From Granulicella sp. 5B5 (GTDB lineage: Bacteria; Acidobacteriota; Terriglobia; Terriglobales; Acidobacteriaceae), in NCBI RefSeq assembly GCF_014083945.1, contig NZ_CP046444.1, forward strand, positions 2,542,001 to 2,606,000: DNA of 64,000 nt, written 5' to 3'. Position numbers and translations under genes: made by a program. This document shows, piece by piece, positions 15,708 to 24,772 of the stretch (its first letter is position 1; each line of letters opens with the position of its first letter). A model generated the notes under the pieces. That model was given only the letters and a program-made list of their open reading frames with translations. It did no database searches and was not told the origin of the DNA.

Positions 15708-18700
15708 TTAGAGGTTGAAGCCTTCGAGGGTTAGGGCGGGCTGTTCGTTGCGGGTGTCGGCGTGGGCGAGGTCGATGGTGAGGGTGCGGGTTTCGTTGGG
15801 CATGAGGGTGATGTAGTTGTCGGAGTAGATGGCGGGGAGGATGCGGTCCTTGGTCGTCTGGCGGATGGCCTTGAGGCGGACGAAGACGGCGGGTGTTGGT
15901 GAGGTGTTGGTGAGGGTGGCGGTGAGGAGCCAGCGGTCCTGCTGGCGGGCGGTGGTGGTTTGCGCGGTGACGTGGGCTTTGGCGAGGGCGCGGAGGGCGT
16001 GGTAGTCGTCCTTGACGGTGCCTCGGTGGTAGAGGTTCTGGGAGAGGACCTTGCCATGCTGGGTAAGGGTGAGGCGCAGGAAGTGGACGGCGCTGAGGGT
16101 CGCGGGGTACTCGATGGGCATGACGGTGACGGTGGAGTCTTCGCGGCTGGAGAGGGCGGCGGATTTTTTGAGCTGGCTGGAGCCGTCGAGGTTGAAGATT
16201 TCGAGGGTGGCGGTGAGGGCGGTGAGGTCGCCGGCGTTGTAGTTGACGACTTCGAGGGTGTCGGCGAAGGCGTTCCACTGGATATGGACGGGCTCGGAGG
16301 CCTTTTTGCAGGCAAAGTAGGCGGCGGTGGGCTCGAAGAAGTAGTCGTAGGTCTGCCAGACGAAGGAGGGCCAGCAGGGATGGCTCATCCAGAGGAGCAG
16401 GCCCATGCGGTACTTGGATTGCGCTTCGAACATGGCGCGGTAGGTGTCGTAGTTGACGAACTGAGCTAGGGTGGTCCAGTCGCGGGCGTTGGTGGCACCG
16501 CCGTAGTTGTCGGCGATCATGCTGAGGAAGGTGGTGCCGCCCTGCGCGCCTTCGAGGGTGAAGTCGTGGAGGCCCCAGTCGAGGGCCTGCGGCCATTGGG
16601 CGGACTTCGGCATCATGAGGTCGAGGCTGTCGTAGGGTGGGATGTTGGGGGCGCCGAGCTCGGAGTGGAGCTTGGGGTCGGCGTGCTCGAAGTAGAAGGG
16701 CGGCAGGAGGGCGCGGTAAGGGCCGTGGCCGCTGACGGGGCCGTCGGCGGAGCTACCGATGTAGTGGATGCCGGGGTGGAGCTCGGAGAGGAGCGCGGGG
16801 ATGCCTTTGTCGAGCGGGGCGGGTGGGAACCACTCGTTGCGGCCGCAGTAGAGGCCGATGCTGGCGTGGCGGCGGATGCGGCTGATGAAGTCGCGGGCGT
16901 TGTTGAGGAAGAGGGTGTTGTCGTCGGGGATGGGGCCGTCCCAGGGGTTGGCGAGCCAGAAGTCCTGCCAGACGACGATGCCGTGGCGGTCGCAGGCCTC
17001 GAAGAAGGCGTCGTCGCCGATCTGGCCGACCCAGTTGCGGATCATGGTGAAGTTCATCTCGCGGTGGTAGCGGACGGCGATGTCGTACTCGCGGGCGCGG
17101 TAGAGGAGATTGTTTTCGCCGAAGCCCCAGTTGCCGCCACGGGCGATGAAACGGCGTCCGTTGATGTAGAGGTGCAGGTTGCCGCCGTTCTCGTCGGCGG
17201 TCATCTGACGGATGCCGGCTTTGAAGGCGGCGGTGTGGTGGGTGCGGCCTTCGGCTTCGAAGCGGAGGGCGACGTCGTAGAGGTGCGGGTTGCCGTAGCC
17301 GGTGGGCCACCAGAGTTTGGGGGCGGCGATGTGCAGCGGTTTGAGCTGGATGGCGCGGCGCTCGTTGGGGGCGAGGGTGACGGGGTGCTCGAATGTTAGT
17401 TCGCCGAAGGTGCCGTGGAGGGTGCCGGTGACGGAGGTGGCGGTGTGGTTGACGGCGAAGAGTTCCAGGGAGACTTCGGCGCTGGTGATGTCGGGCAGAG
17501 GGAGTTTGCTGGTGACGAGCGGGTCTTCGAGGGTGACGGCTCCGGTGTGGGTGAGCGAGACGTCGGCCCAGATGCCGGTGTTGCGGCCGCGGATGGTGGG
17601 TATCCAGTCCCAGCCGATGGAGGCGTGGTAGGTGGGGTTGTCCGCGCCGAGGGCGCCGCCGTTTTTGCCGGTGGTCTGCCAGGTCTTTTGCTTGCAGCTG
17701 CCGGGGGTGGCGTTTTTGAGGATGCGGACGGCGAGGGCGTTGGGCTTGGAGGTGCTGAGTTTGGAGGTGATGTTGAAGTTGCCGCGGGTGAAGCCGCCTG
17801 CGATGTCGCCGAGGCGGTCGCCGTTGAGGTAGACCTCGGCCTTCCAGTTGATGCCGTCGAAGTTGAGCCAGGCGATCTCGCCTTCGGGGGTGGCGGGTGA
17901 GGGGAATTCGGTGCGGTACCAGAAGTCGGAGTAGAAGAAGCTGTCGGAGATGTGGAGCTGGTTCTGGCCGTAGTTGGGGTCGGGGATGGCGCCAGCGTTG
18001 ACGTAGGAGGTGAGCGCGGTGCCGGGGACGGTGGCGGGGAGCCAGTCGGCGTCTTTGAAGCCGACGGTGGAGAGGGATTCGCCGGTGAGATCGGGGGCGC
18101 TGGCGGCGCGCTGGATGCGCCAGCGGCCTCCGGCGAGCGACTGGCCGATGGTGGACGGGAGTGGAGCGGAATGGGGCTTTATGGTGTAGCCGCCGCGGCC
18201 GAAGACTTCGAGCTCGGAGAGGATGTAGCCGTTGGGGGTGGCGGGGCGCGTCATGAGGACGCGGAGGTAGCGGGCGTGCGTGGGGGCCGCGAGCTTGATT
18301 TCGTCGAGAAGAGCGTCGGTGGTGGGGAGCGGGTGGAGGTCGTGCCAGGTGGCGGCGTCGTCGGAGATTTGGAGCTTGCCTTCGGCGGCGCGGGCGATCC
18401 AGTGGAGGGTGACCTTGTCGAAGGTGGCGTGGGCTCCGAGGTCGACGTAGACCCATTCCTGGTCGAGGCCGGCGGACTTCCAGGCACTGGTGAAGTGGTA
18501 GGGGCCGCCGATTTCGATGCGTTGGGCGCCGTTGTAGAAGGAGACGTCGCCGATGCGCCAGAGGAGGCCTTTTTGTGTGGCGTCGTGGGCGTGGGTGAAG
18601 TCGACGCGGTAGAAGTGGATGCGGCCGGGCTGGGCGAGCGGCAGGGCGATGCGGAGGAGATGCGAGCCGGCGGCAAGGTCGGGTGGGAAGTTTTCGGGAG

Positions 18701-19337
18701 GCAGGGGAGCGGAGCCGCGGGCGGTGGCGGACTTGCTCCAGGTGTGGCCGTCGGCGGAGGTGTAGAGGGTGAAGATGAGGTCGGCGGGGGAGACGGTGTT
18801 GGGGACGGCGGCGAAGAGGGTGATGCGGTCGATCTCGGGGACAGTGTCGCCGCCGAGGTGGAGCTCGATGGAGGGCTGCGGGCCGGGGACGTCGATGGCA
18901 CTGGCGGCGAAGTGGTTGACGAGGCCTTCGCGGTACTCCTTGGAGACGATGGAGCCGTTGACGAGGGTGGTGAGCCAGGTGGGGAGATCGGTGGAGACGA
19001 TGCCGTCGGTGACGAGCTGCGCGGTGAGGTTGTAGTCGTAGGCGGAGGAGTGGAAGGCGGGACGGAGGAGCGCGAGGTTGCGGTAGGCGCCGGAGGTGTC
19101 GGGGATGAGGGTGGGCGCGAAGTTTTGGGAGGGCGCGCCGGGGTAGAGGCCGATGCCCTTGGTGAAGGCTTCGGTGGTGTGAGTAGCGGCGGCGTGGGTT
19201 GGGGCTTCGAGGGCTGCAGTTGCGGCGGGGTGCAGCGGGTCAGGATGAAGTGAGGCGGCGAGGGCGTTGCGTGAGAGGGCGAGGCCGGTGCCGGCGATGG
19301 CGGTGGTCTTGAGGAAGTCGCGACGGGATGAGGACAT
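15708..19337 (-). CDS. Tat-exported glycoside hydrolase family 2 with discoidin-like regions
   Basis: The 1209-aa protein starts with a Tat signal, SSRRDFLKTTAIAGTGLALS. Residues about 100-390 are beta-rich with F5/8-type carbohydrate-binding features (DQEWVYVDLGAHATFDKVTL, then YLRVLMTRPA). GH2 sandwich domains follow (FWYRTEFPSP, then WLNFDGINWKAEVYLNGD), then a TIM barrel. The acid/base Glu is probably in YCGRNEWFPP (about residue 833), and the nucleophile Glu in HSELGAPNIPP (about 892). It most resembles exo-mannosidase or exo-glucosaminidase-type GH2 enzymes; the substrate is not certain. ATG 19337 follows GGAG by about six bases. The TolB-like and MFS genes upstream suggest a sugar-use locus. 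Confidence 0.88.
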   Translation of the reverse strand: MSSSRRDFLKTTAIAGTGLALSRNALAASLHPDPLHPAATAALEAPTHAAATHTTEAFTKGIGLYPGAPSQNFAPTLIPDTSGAYRNLALLRPAFHSSAYDYNLTAQLVTDGIVSTDLPTWLTTLVNGSIVSKEYREGLVNHFAASAIDVPGPQPSIELHLGGDTVPEIDRITLFAAVPNTVSPADLIFTLYTSADGHTWSKSATARGSAPLPPENFPPDLAAGSHLLRIALPLAQPGRIHFYRVDFTHAHDATQKGLLWRIGDVSFYNGAQRIEIGGPYHFTSAWKSAGLDQEWVYVDLGAHATFDKVTLHWIARAAEGKLQISDDAATWHDLHPLPTTDALLDEIKLAAPTHARYLRVLMTRPATPNGYILSELEVFGRGGYTIKPHSAPLPSTIGQSLAGGRWRIQRAASAPDLTGESLSTVGFKDADWLPATVPGTALTSYVNAGAIPDPNYGQNQLHISDSFFYSDFWYRTEFPSPATPEGEIAWLNFDGINWKAEVYLNGDRLGDIAGGFTRGNFNITSKLSTSKPNALAVRILKNATPGSCKQKTWQTTGKNGGALGADNPTYHASIGWDWIPTIRGRNTGIWADVSLTHTGAVTLEDPLVTSKLPLPDITSAEVSLELFAVNHTATSVTGTLHGTFGELTFEHPVTLAPNERRAIQLKPLHIAAPKLWWPTGYGNPHLYDVALRFEAEGRTHHTAAFKAGIRQMTADENGGNLHLYINGRRFIARGGNWGFGENNLLYRAREYDIAVRYHREMNFTMIRNWVGQIGDDAFFEACDRHGIVVWQDFWLANPWDGPIPDDNTLFLNNARDFISRIRRHASIGLYCGRNEWFPPAPLDKGIPALLSELHPGIHYIGSSADGPVSGHGPYRALLPPFYFEHADPKLHSELGAPNIPPYDSLDLMMPKSAQWPQALDWGLHDFTLEGAQGGTTFLSMIADNYGGATNARDWTTLAQFVNYDTYRAMFEAQSKYRMGLLLWMSHPCWPSFVWQTYDYFFEPTAAYFACKKASEPVHIQWNAFADTLEVVNYNAGDLTALTATLEIFNLDGSSQLKKSAALSSREDSTVTVMPIEYPATLSAVHFLRLTLTQHGKVLSQNLYHRGTVKDDYHALRALAKAHVTAQTTTARQQDRWLLTATLTNTSPTPAVFVRLKAIRQTTKDRILPAIYSDNYITLMPNETRTLTIDLAHADTRNEQPALTLEGFNL

Positions 19338-19434
19338 GCGGGCTCCGGAGGTTACAGGTGAGGCAGCGGGTGCGGTTGTGGCTCTACGAGCGAGAAGCAG
19401 GTTCCTCGCTGCGCTCGGAATGGAAGAAAGAAAA

Positions 19435-19470
19435 GCAACGGCAACGGCAAAAGCAACGGCAAAAGCAAAA
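19435..19470. repeat. Hexanucleotide tandem repeat
   Basis: Six tandem hexamers of the form GCAACG or GCAAAA occupy 36 bases in the spacer between the GH2 and TolB-like genes. Two more GCAACG units occur at 12652-12663. This may be a slippage-prone intergenic simple repeat. Confidence 0.8.
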
Positions 19471-19480
19471 AATAAGCGTA

Positions 19481-21028
19481 CTAGTTCTGCGGGAGGAGTT
19501 CGTAGCTGACGAAGGCGAGTTTGGAGCTGTCTGGCGACCAGGAGGGGACGTTGATGGTGCCCTGGCCGCCGAAGAGTTTGGCGAGGAGTTTGGTTTTGCC
19601 GTCGGCGAGAGACATGAGGCGGAGTTCGACGTCTTTGGCGGCGGGGTGGCCGGTGACGGAGGGGTCATAGGCGAGGTAGACGAGCCATTTGCCGTCGGGC
19701 GAGGGGTGCGGGAACCAGTCGTTGGTGGGCTCGGTGAGGATTTGTTGCTGGACGCTGCCGTCGGGCTTCATGCGCCAGAGCTGCATGTGGCCGGAGCGCT
19801 CGGAGTTGAAGTATATCCAGGAGCCGTCGGGGGCGTAGTCGGGGCCGTCGTCGAGGCCTTTGGCGGTGGTGAGGCGGGTTTCAGCGCCTCCGGCGACGGG
19901 GACGGTGTAGATGTCGAAGTCGCCGTTTCGTTGAGCGGTGAAGGCGAGGCTGCTGCCGTCGGGTGACCAGCCGTGCCAGTAGGACGGGCCGGTGGGGGTG
20001 ATGGGGCGCGGTGTGCCGCCAGCGGTGGGCAGGAGGTAGATGCGCGAGGCGGCGTCGGGTGAGGATTGGTCGCTGATGGCGAGCTGGGAGCCGTCGGGTG
20101 AGAGGCCGTGGTCGTTGTTGATGTGCGACTGCGGGCCGGTGGGGATCTGTGTGGGGGTGGCTGTAGCTAGATCGAAACGGTAGAGGAGACCACTCTGGTT
20201 GAAGATGAGGGCCTTGCCGTCGCGGGTCCAGTTGGGGGCTTCGAGGAGTGTGGGGGAGACGTAGGCGACGCGACGGTCGGTGGAGGCGACGAGGACGGTT
20301 TCGAGCGTGCTGTAGAGGGTGGGGCTGCCGGTGGCGGGTGGGAGCTGCTGGAGCTCGACGTTGGAGAAGAGGGCGGTTTCGGAGACGTCTTTGTCGTGGG
20401 AGCAGACGCCGAGGCCGATGTAGAAGTCTCCGGTGAGCGGGATGCGCATGGCGGCGCCGGAAGGGGCGAGTTTGCCGGTGTTGTCGGAGACGAAGAGGTA
20501 GGCGTAGTTGCCGCGCTTGAGGATGCGGATGCGCTGCGGAGCGGAGACGGCGGACTCGACCTCGTGGGTGTCGGCGTTGGGGGCGTCGCGGAACTGGAGG
20601 GAGGTGAGGCCGTTGCCGTGGCGGGCGGCGTCGATGTAGACGGAGCCGGGGCCGAGGGTTTGCCGGAGCACGAGGACGGCCTTGCGGTGGTCGTTGCCGG
20701 TGGCGCCGACGAAGGCGATGTCGGCGGAGAGTGAGACGTCGCCGGAGACTTTGGTGAAGAGGAAGTGGAAGGCGTCGGAGCCGAACCACATGTTTTCGCC
20801 GGAGCCGGTGATGGTGTAGGTGTTCTTTGCGGGGTCGAAGCGGGCGGAGCCGGGGTGGAGGACGGTGCCGATGTCGGCCTGTTGGGTGAAGATGCCGAGG
20901 TTGGGTGTTGCGGGGATGAGGGGATGGGAGCGACGTCGCTGCGCGTGGATGGCAGGGAGGCAGAAGAGGGCCGCGGCGAGAGTGAGTGCTGTGGGGACGC
21001 CGTTGAAGATCACACTGCCGGATTTCAT
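19481..21028 (-). CDS. Secreted TolB-like beta-propeller protein
   Basis: The 515-aa product has a signal peptide ending near AIHAQ. Residues about 45-250 form a beta-sandwich resembling DUF1349/laminin-G-like domains: GENMWFGSDAFHFLF, DVSLSADIAFVG and YIDAARHGNGLTSLQF. After that come five or six PD40/TolB repeats with WSPDGSSLAFT-type signatures (for example GLSPDGSQLAIS, YAPDGSWIYFNS, PSPDGKWLVYLA). Such proteins often bind carbohydrates or act as periplasmic scaffolds. It lies between the GH2 and MFS genes on the same strand, which supports a role in sugar use. The precise function is unknown. Confidence 0.82.
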   Translation of the reverse strand: MKSGSVIFNGVPTALTLAAALFCLPAIHAQRRRSHPLIPATPNLGIFTQQADIGTVLHPGSARFDPAKNTYTITGSGENMWFGSDAFHFLFTKVSGDVSLSADIAFVGATGNDHRKAVLVLRQTLGPGSVYIDAARHGNGLTSLQFRDAPNADTHEVESAVSAPQRIRILKRGNYAYLFVSDNTGKLAPSGAAMRIPLTGDFYIGLGVCSHDKDVSETALFSNVELQQLPPATGSPTLYSTLETVLVASTDRRVAYVSPTLLEAPNWTRDGKALIFNQSGLLYRFDLATATPTQIPTGPQSHINNDHGLSPDGSQLAISDQSSPDAASRIYLLPTAGGTPRPITPTGPSYWHGWSPDGSSLAFTAQRNGDFDIYTVPVAGGAETRLTTAKGLDDGPDYAPDGSWIYFNSERSGHMQLWRMKPDGSVQQQILTEPTNDWFPHPSPDGKWLVYLAYDPSVTGHPAAKDVELRLMSLADGKTKLLAKLFGGQGTINVPSWSPDSSKLAFVSYELLPQN

Positions 21029-21127
21029 AGGGCCTAGCCTCTTTTGGGGGAGCCGATGCGTGATGTTGGTGACGATAACATCTGGTGTTTTTTCGTCTGT
21101 AACGCTAGCACAGCGCCGAAAGGGTTG

Positions 21128-22378
21128 TCAGCCCTCGGCGGCCTGTGCGAGCAGGGTGGGGGAGCCGAACGTTGCGTAACTGAGCGCGCCGAGGAGCGTG
21201 ACGACGCTGCAGATGATCAAGGCGAGTGTAAAGGAGTGCGTGGTGTCGAGGAGGAAGCCGGTGATGACGGGGGCGGCGGAGGCGATGAGGAAGCTGGCGA
21301 AGTTCTGGAGCGGGCCGAGCGAGCCGACGTAGCGCTGGCCACCGATAACCTGGACGTATCCCCAGCCGGAGGTGCCGGCGAAGTGGATCATGAAGAGCGC
21401 ACCGCTGATGCCGGCGATGGCGGCAGTGGTAGAGGTAGCGTGGGCGACGAACCAGGTGCTGGCGGCGGAGAGCACCATGCCGGTGAGGATCTGCGAGTAG
21501 TGGACGCGGGCGAGGGAGGCGCCGTGGCGGGTGCGCCAGTCGGCAAGGGCCCCGCTCGAAAACATGCCGAGGGCCCCGAAGAGAAAAGGGATGCCTGCGA
21601 GGAAGCCGGTGTTGGCGAGCGAGAGATGGCGGGCGGTCTGGAGGTAGCCGGGGACCCAGGAGATGTAGAGCCAGTTGGTGTAGTTGATGCCTCCCCAGCC
21701 GAGCATCATGCCCCAGACGACGCGGTGGCGGAGGAGGAAACCGAGGGTGTCGGTGGTGTGGGAGGGGATGTTGGTGGTGGCACTGGCTGGCGAGCGGTAG
21801 AAGACGTACCAGGCGATGGCGATGCCGAGTCCGGCGAGGCCGAGGAGGATGAACATGGCGCGCCAGCCGGTGTGCAGGATAAGCAGAGCGAGGATGGCCG
21901 GTGCGATGGCGAGGCCGATGGTCTGCGACATGCTCATGACGGCGGTGGCGCGGCCACGCGAGCGTGGGGAGAACCACTCGCGAGTGGCTTGAACGCCGGC
22001 GGGGTAGAAGGGGCCCTCGCCGGTGCCGAGAAGAATGCGCAGGACGATGAAGGCAGAGAAGCCGCGGACGTAACCTGTGAGGACCTGTGCGACGGACCAG
22101 AGCGTGAGGCCGAAGCCGAGGGTCTTGCGGGCCCCGAAGCGCGGCAGCAGCGTGATGAGTGGGAGCTGCGAGATGCCGTAGGCGAGCGAGAAGGCGGAGA
22201 GAAGCCAGCCCATCTGCGTGGCGGAGAGGTGCATCTCGGCGCGGACGGAGTTATTGGCGACCGAGAGCGAGGCGCGATCGAAGAAGTTGATGACGCCGGC
22301 GGTGAAGAGCAGGATGAGAGTAACGGCCTGGCGGAGTGGGGTGCCTGGATTGTTCGATGTGACGGCTTCGTTGCTCAT
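21128..22378 (-). CDS. MFS transporter (anion:cation symporter, hexuronate/galactonate type)
   Basis: The 416-aa protein has about 12 transmembrane helices. The first helix, LFTAGVINFFDRASLSVANN, and the segment RILLGTGEGPFYPAGVQATREW are characteristic of the ACS subfamily of the major facilitator superfamily, which imports sugar acids such as hexuronates, galactonate or glucarate with protons. The cytoplasmic loop between helices 2 and 3 has PRFGARKTLGFG. Its gene is upstream of, and on the same strand as, the TolB-like and GH2 genes, suggesting uptake of the released sugar. The substrate is inferred only. Confidence 0.9.
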   Translation of the reverse strand: MSNEAVTSNNPGTPLRQAVTLILLFTAGVINFFDRASLSVANNSVRAEMHLSATQMGWLLSAFSLAYGISQLPLITLLPRFGARKTLGFGLTLWSVAQVLTGYVRGFSAFIVLRILLGTGEGPFYPAGVQATREWFSPRSRGRATAVMSMSQTIGLAIAPAILALLILHTGWRAMFILLGLAGLGIAIAWYVFYRSPASATTNIPSHTTDTLGFLLRHRVVWGMMLGWGGINYTNWLYISWVPGYLQTARHLSLANTGFLAGIPFLFGALGMFSSGALADWRTRHGASLARVHYSQILTGMVLSAASTWFVAHATSTTAAIAGISGALFMIHFAGTSGWGYVQVIGGQRYVGSLGPLQNFASFLIASAAPVITGFLLDTTHSFTLALIICSVVTLLGALSYATFGSPTLLAQAAEG

Positions 22379-22466
22379 GCGACTCCAAGGGTACTACCTG
22401 GAAGCTGCGACGAGAACGAAGCTGGAGCGGCACGCTCGATCCTGGTGGCGTCGATGGCGATGAAGC

Positions 22467-23447
22467 CTAGCGAAGGAGCATCTGGCTTTCGATCCACTCA
22501 TATGTGCGCCGCAAGCCATCCTTCAGGCGGATCGAGGGCTCCCAATCCAGGTACTGCCTGATTTTTGTGTTGTCGCTATTGCGCCCGTTCACGCCTTTGG
22601 GTGCATTGAGGTTGTAGCGGCGCTGGAGCTTGATACCGGCAATTTCTTCTGCAATATCGACGAGCTGGTTGATCGTGACCAGCTCACTGCTGCCGAGATT
22701 GATCGGCTCCTGAATGTCGCTGTCAAGAATCGACTGGATGCCTACGGTGCAATCGTCGATGTACATGAAGCTGCGGGTCTGGTTGCCGGTTCCCCAGATC
22801 TCAATCTCATGTTTGCCGGAGAGCTTGGCCTCGATGACTTTTCGGCAGATTGCTGCGGGTGCCTTTTCGCGCCCTCCATCAAATGTGCCCAGCGGCCCAT
22901 AGACGTTGTGGAAACGGGCCACGCGCGTTGTGATTCCGAAGTCCTCCTCGAAGTGACGACACATGCGTTCGCTGAAGAGCTTTTCCCAGCCGTAGCCATC
23001 CTCGGGCAGCGCAGGATAAGCGTCTTCTTCTTTGAGCGCAGTGACATTGGGGTCTTTCTGCTTTTCTCCGTTGTAAACACAGGCCGAGGAAGCATAGAAG
23101 AACCGCTTCACTCCCTTATCGCGAGCTGCCACGAGTAGATGCGTGTTCACCAGGACACTGAGCATGCAGAGAGCCTTATTGTTTTCGATGAAGCCCATGC
23201 CGCCCATATCGGCGGCGAGCTGATACACCACGTCCATCCCATCAAGCGCCTGATAGCAGGCTTCTTTTTCGCTGAGATCGAGAACCAGGTTTTCGACTCC
23301 GGGAGTGGTTTGATACCAATCCTGAACCGGCTTGATATCGACAGCCCGAATCGCTGCGAATCCCCTGTCTTTCAGATACTTCACCAGGTGCCCACCGATG
23401 AATCCACCCGCTCCACAAACAACCAGTTTCCGATCCGTTCCTGTCAT
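22467..23447 (-). CDS. NAD-dependent sugar epimerase, GDP-mannose 3,5-epimerase-like
   Basis: The 326-aa short-chain dehydrogenase has the Rossmann motif GAGGFIGGHL and the catalytic set SSACVYNGE and YGWEK (Tyr-x3-Lys). The segment AADMGGMGFIENNKALCML and the late motif LNAPKGVNGRNSDNT are hallmarks of GDP-mannose 3,5-epimerase, which makes GDP-L-galactose or GDP-L-gulose. ATG 23447 has AGGAG five to six bases upstream, whereas the longer frame (to 23519) lacks support. It borders the polysaccharide region. GDP-mannose would come from the ManC and phosphomannomutase encoded at 55459-58047. Confidence 0.88.
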   Translation of the reverse strand: MTGTDRKLVVCGAGGFIGGHLVKYLKDRGFAAIRAVDIKPVQDWYQTTPGVENLVLDLSEKEACYQALDGMDVVYQLAADMGGMGFIENNKALCMLSVLVNTHLLVAARDKGVKRFFYASSACVYNGEKQKDPNVTALKEEDAYPALPEDGYGWEKLFSERMCRHFEEDFGITTRVARFHNVYGPLGTFDGGREKAPAAICRKVIEAKLSGKHEIEIWGTGNQTRSFMYIDDCTVGIQSILDSDIQEPINLGSSELVTINQLVDIAEEIAGIKLQRRYNLNAPKGVNGRNSDNTKIRQYLDWEPSIRLKDGLRRTYEWIESQMLLR

Positions 23448-23844
23448 GAACACTCCTGCGTAACAACTCCCATGGTGACGGAGCCCTGATTTCACTTTCT
23501 GCATTATGCAGCCAGTCACCGATAACGATTGTCATTGTCGTGTATCTAGCATGTCATGCATGAGACTGCTGGCCCACTATCAGTTCGGCGAGCAAGCTGG
23601 TAGTGGGCAAAGCCGCAGGACCTCAATAGCGTTGCACCGGCGAGCCGATGGCGTTACCCCTTCGGCCTCGGCTAACGCGCGGCTTATTCCGTCGCACATC
23701 CAACTGAAAGACGGACGCTGGCTGAAGAGGTATGCGAGGAAGAAGGCGGAGAGGGGCCGACCATCCGGATTGCAGGAGGCGCGTTCGCGCCTAGAATAAA
23801 TAAATGCTGTGCCTAGAAAGCAAATAACAGGAGATTCATAGTCA
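23448..23844. other. Divergent spacer with large inverted repeats
   Basis: The 397-base spacer lies between the epimerase and rfbD. A 12-base inverted repeat with one mismatch (23572-23583/23597-23608, GCCCACTATCAG against CTGGTAGTGGGC) forms a hairpin. Further on, GCGTTA and TAACGC flank a GC-rich core near 23650-23680. No convincing gene is present; the small frame at 23506-23799 lacks any family signature. Confidence 0.5.
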
Positions 23845-24753
23845 ATGGCGGGACGGATTTTGCTGACAGGTGTGAGCGGTCAGGTGGGTGCAGCGCTGCT
23901 GCCGTTGTTGCAGCCGATGGGTGAGGTGGTGGCCCCGCTACGTGCCGAGCTGGACCTGAGCGATGCCGAAGGCGTGAGGCGCGTGGTGCGTGAGGTGAGG
24001 CCGCGGTGGATCGTGAATCCGGGGGCTTATACCGCGGTGGACAAGGCAGAGAAGGAGCCGGAGCTGGCATATGCGGTGAACCGCGACGCCGTGCGCGTGC
24101 TGGGTGAAGAAGCTGCGTCGATTGGGGCAGCTGTGATTTCGTTCTCGACGGATTATGTGTTTCCGGGTGATGGCACAAAGCCGTGGCTGGAGACGGATGG
24201 GACGGGGCCGCTGGGAGTGTATGGAGCGTCAAAGCTGGCGGGAGAGCAGGCACTCGCGGCGAGTGGCGCGGCCTACATGGTGTTCCGAACGAGCTGGGTC
24301 TATGGAGCTACGGGCAATAACTTTCTGAAGACGATCCTGCGGTTTGCACGCGAGAAGGAAGAGATGAAGATTGTCGCGGACCAGCACGGCGCGCCGACAT
24401 GGAGTGAGGACCTGGCCCGGCTGACAGTCCATGTGATGAAGCGGATGGAGGATGCCGCCGAGGGGCGGTCGCTGGCCGATACTGTCCGCGAGGCGGGTGG
24501 TGTGTATCACGCTTGTGACGCGGGTGAGACGACGTGGTTCGGGTTTGCAAGCGAGTTTGTGCGGCTGGCGCAGTTGAAGGAGCCGGAACAGCGGTTTGCA
24601 AGGCTGCTGCCGATTCCTTCGAGCGAGTATCCGACGCCGGCGAAGCGGCCGCTGAATTCTCGAATGAACTGCGAGAAGCTTAAGAAGGAGCTTGGATTCA
24701 CCATGCCAGAGTGGAGAGAGTCCGTGGCGCAGGTGATCGAGCGGCTTGGCTGA
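23845..24753 (+). CDS. rfbD: dTDP-4-dehydrorhamnose reductase
   Basis: The 302-aa enzyme performs the last step of dTDP-L-rhamnose synthesis, reducing dTDP-4-keto-L-rhamnose with NAD(P)H. It has the N-terminal LLTGVSGQVGAALLPLL, the RmlD-specific NPGAYTAVDKAEKEPELAYA, STDYVFPGDG, and YGASKLAGE with the catalytic Tyr-x3-Lys. VFRTSWVYGATGNNFLKT is also diagnostic. It stands alone on the plus strand, apart from rfbAB and rfbC at 28183-30901, and converges with rfbH after 19 bases. AGGAG is present about eight bases before the ATG. Confidence 0.96.
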   Translation: MAGRILLTGVSGQVGAALLPLLQPMGEVVAPLRAELDLSDAEGVRRVVREVRPRWIVNPGAYTAVDKAEKEPELAYAVNRDAVRVLGEEAASIGAAVISFSTDYVFPGDGTKPWLETDGTGPLGVYGASKLAGEQALAASGAAYMVFRTSWVYGATGNNFLKTILRFAREKEEMKIVADQHGAPTWSEDLARLTVHVMKRMEDAAEGRSLADTVREAGGVYHACDAGETTWFGFASEFVRLAQLKEPEQRFARLLPIPSSEYPTPAKRPLNSRMNCEKLKKELGFTMPEWRESVAQVIERLG

Positions 24754-24772
24754 TGGCGTATGGATTGCGCTG

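Noticed and set aside
16753-19253. Several frames of 200-570 codons inside the GH2 gene on both strands
   Set aside because: Low-complexity translations (Arg/Pro or Gly/Val/Asp rich) typical of shadow frames.
21044-22561. 505-codon plus-strand frame over the MFS gene
   Set aside because: Antisense of a recognisable transporter; low-complexity Glu/Gly/Asp translation.
23506-23799. 97-codon frame in the rfbD spacer
   Set aside because: It runs through strong inverted repeats and has no family features.
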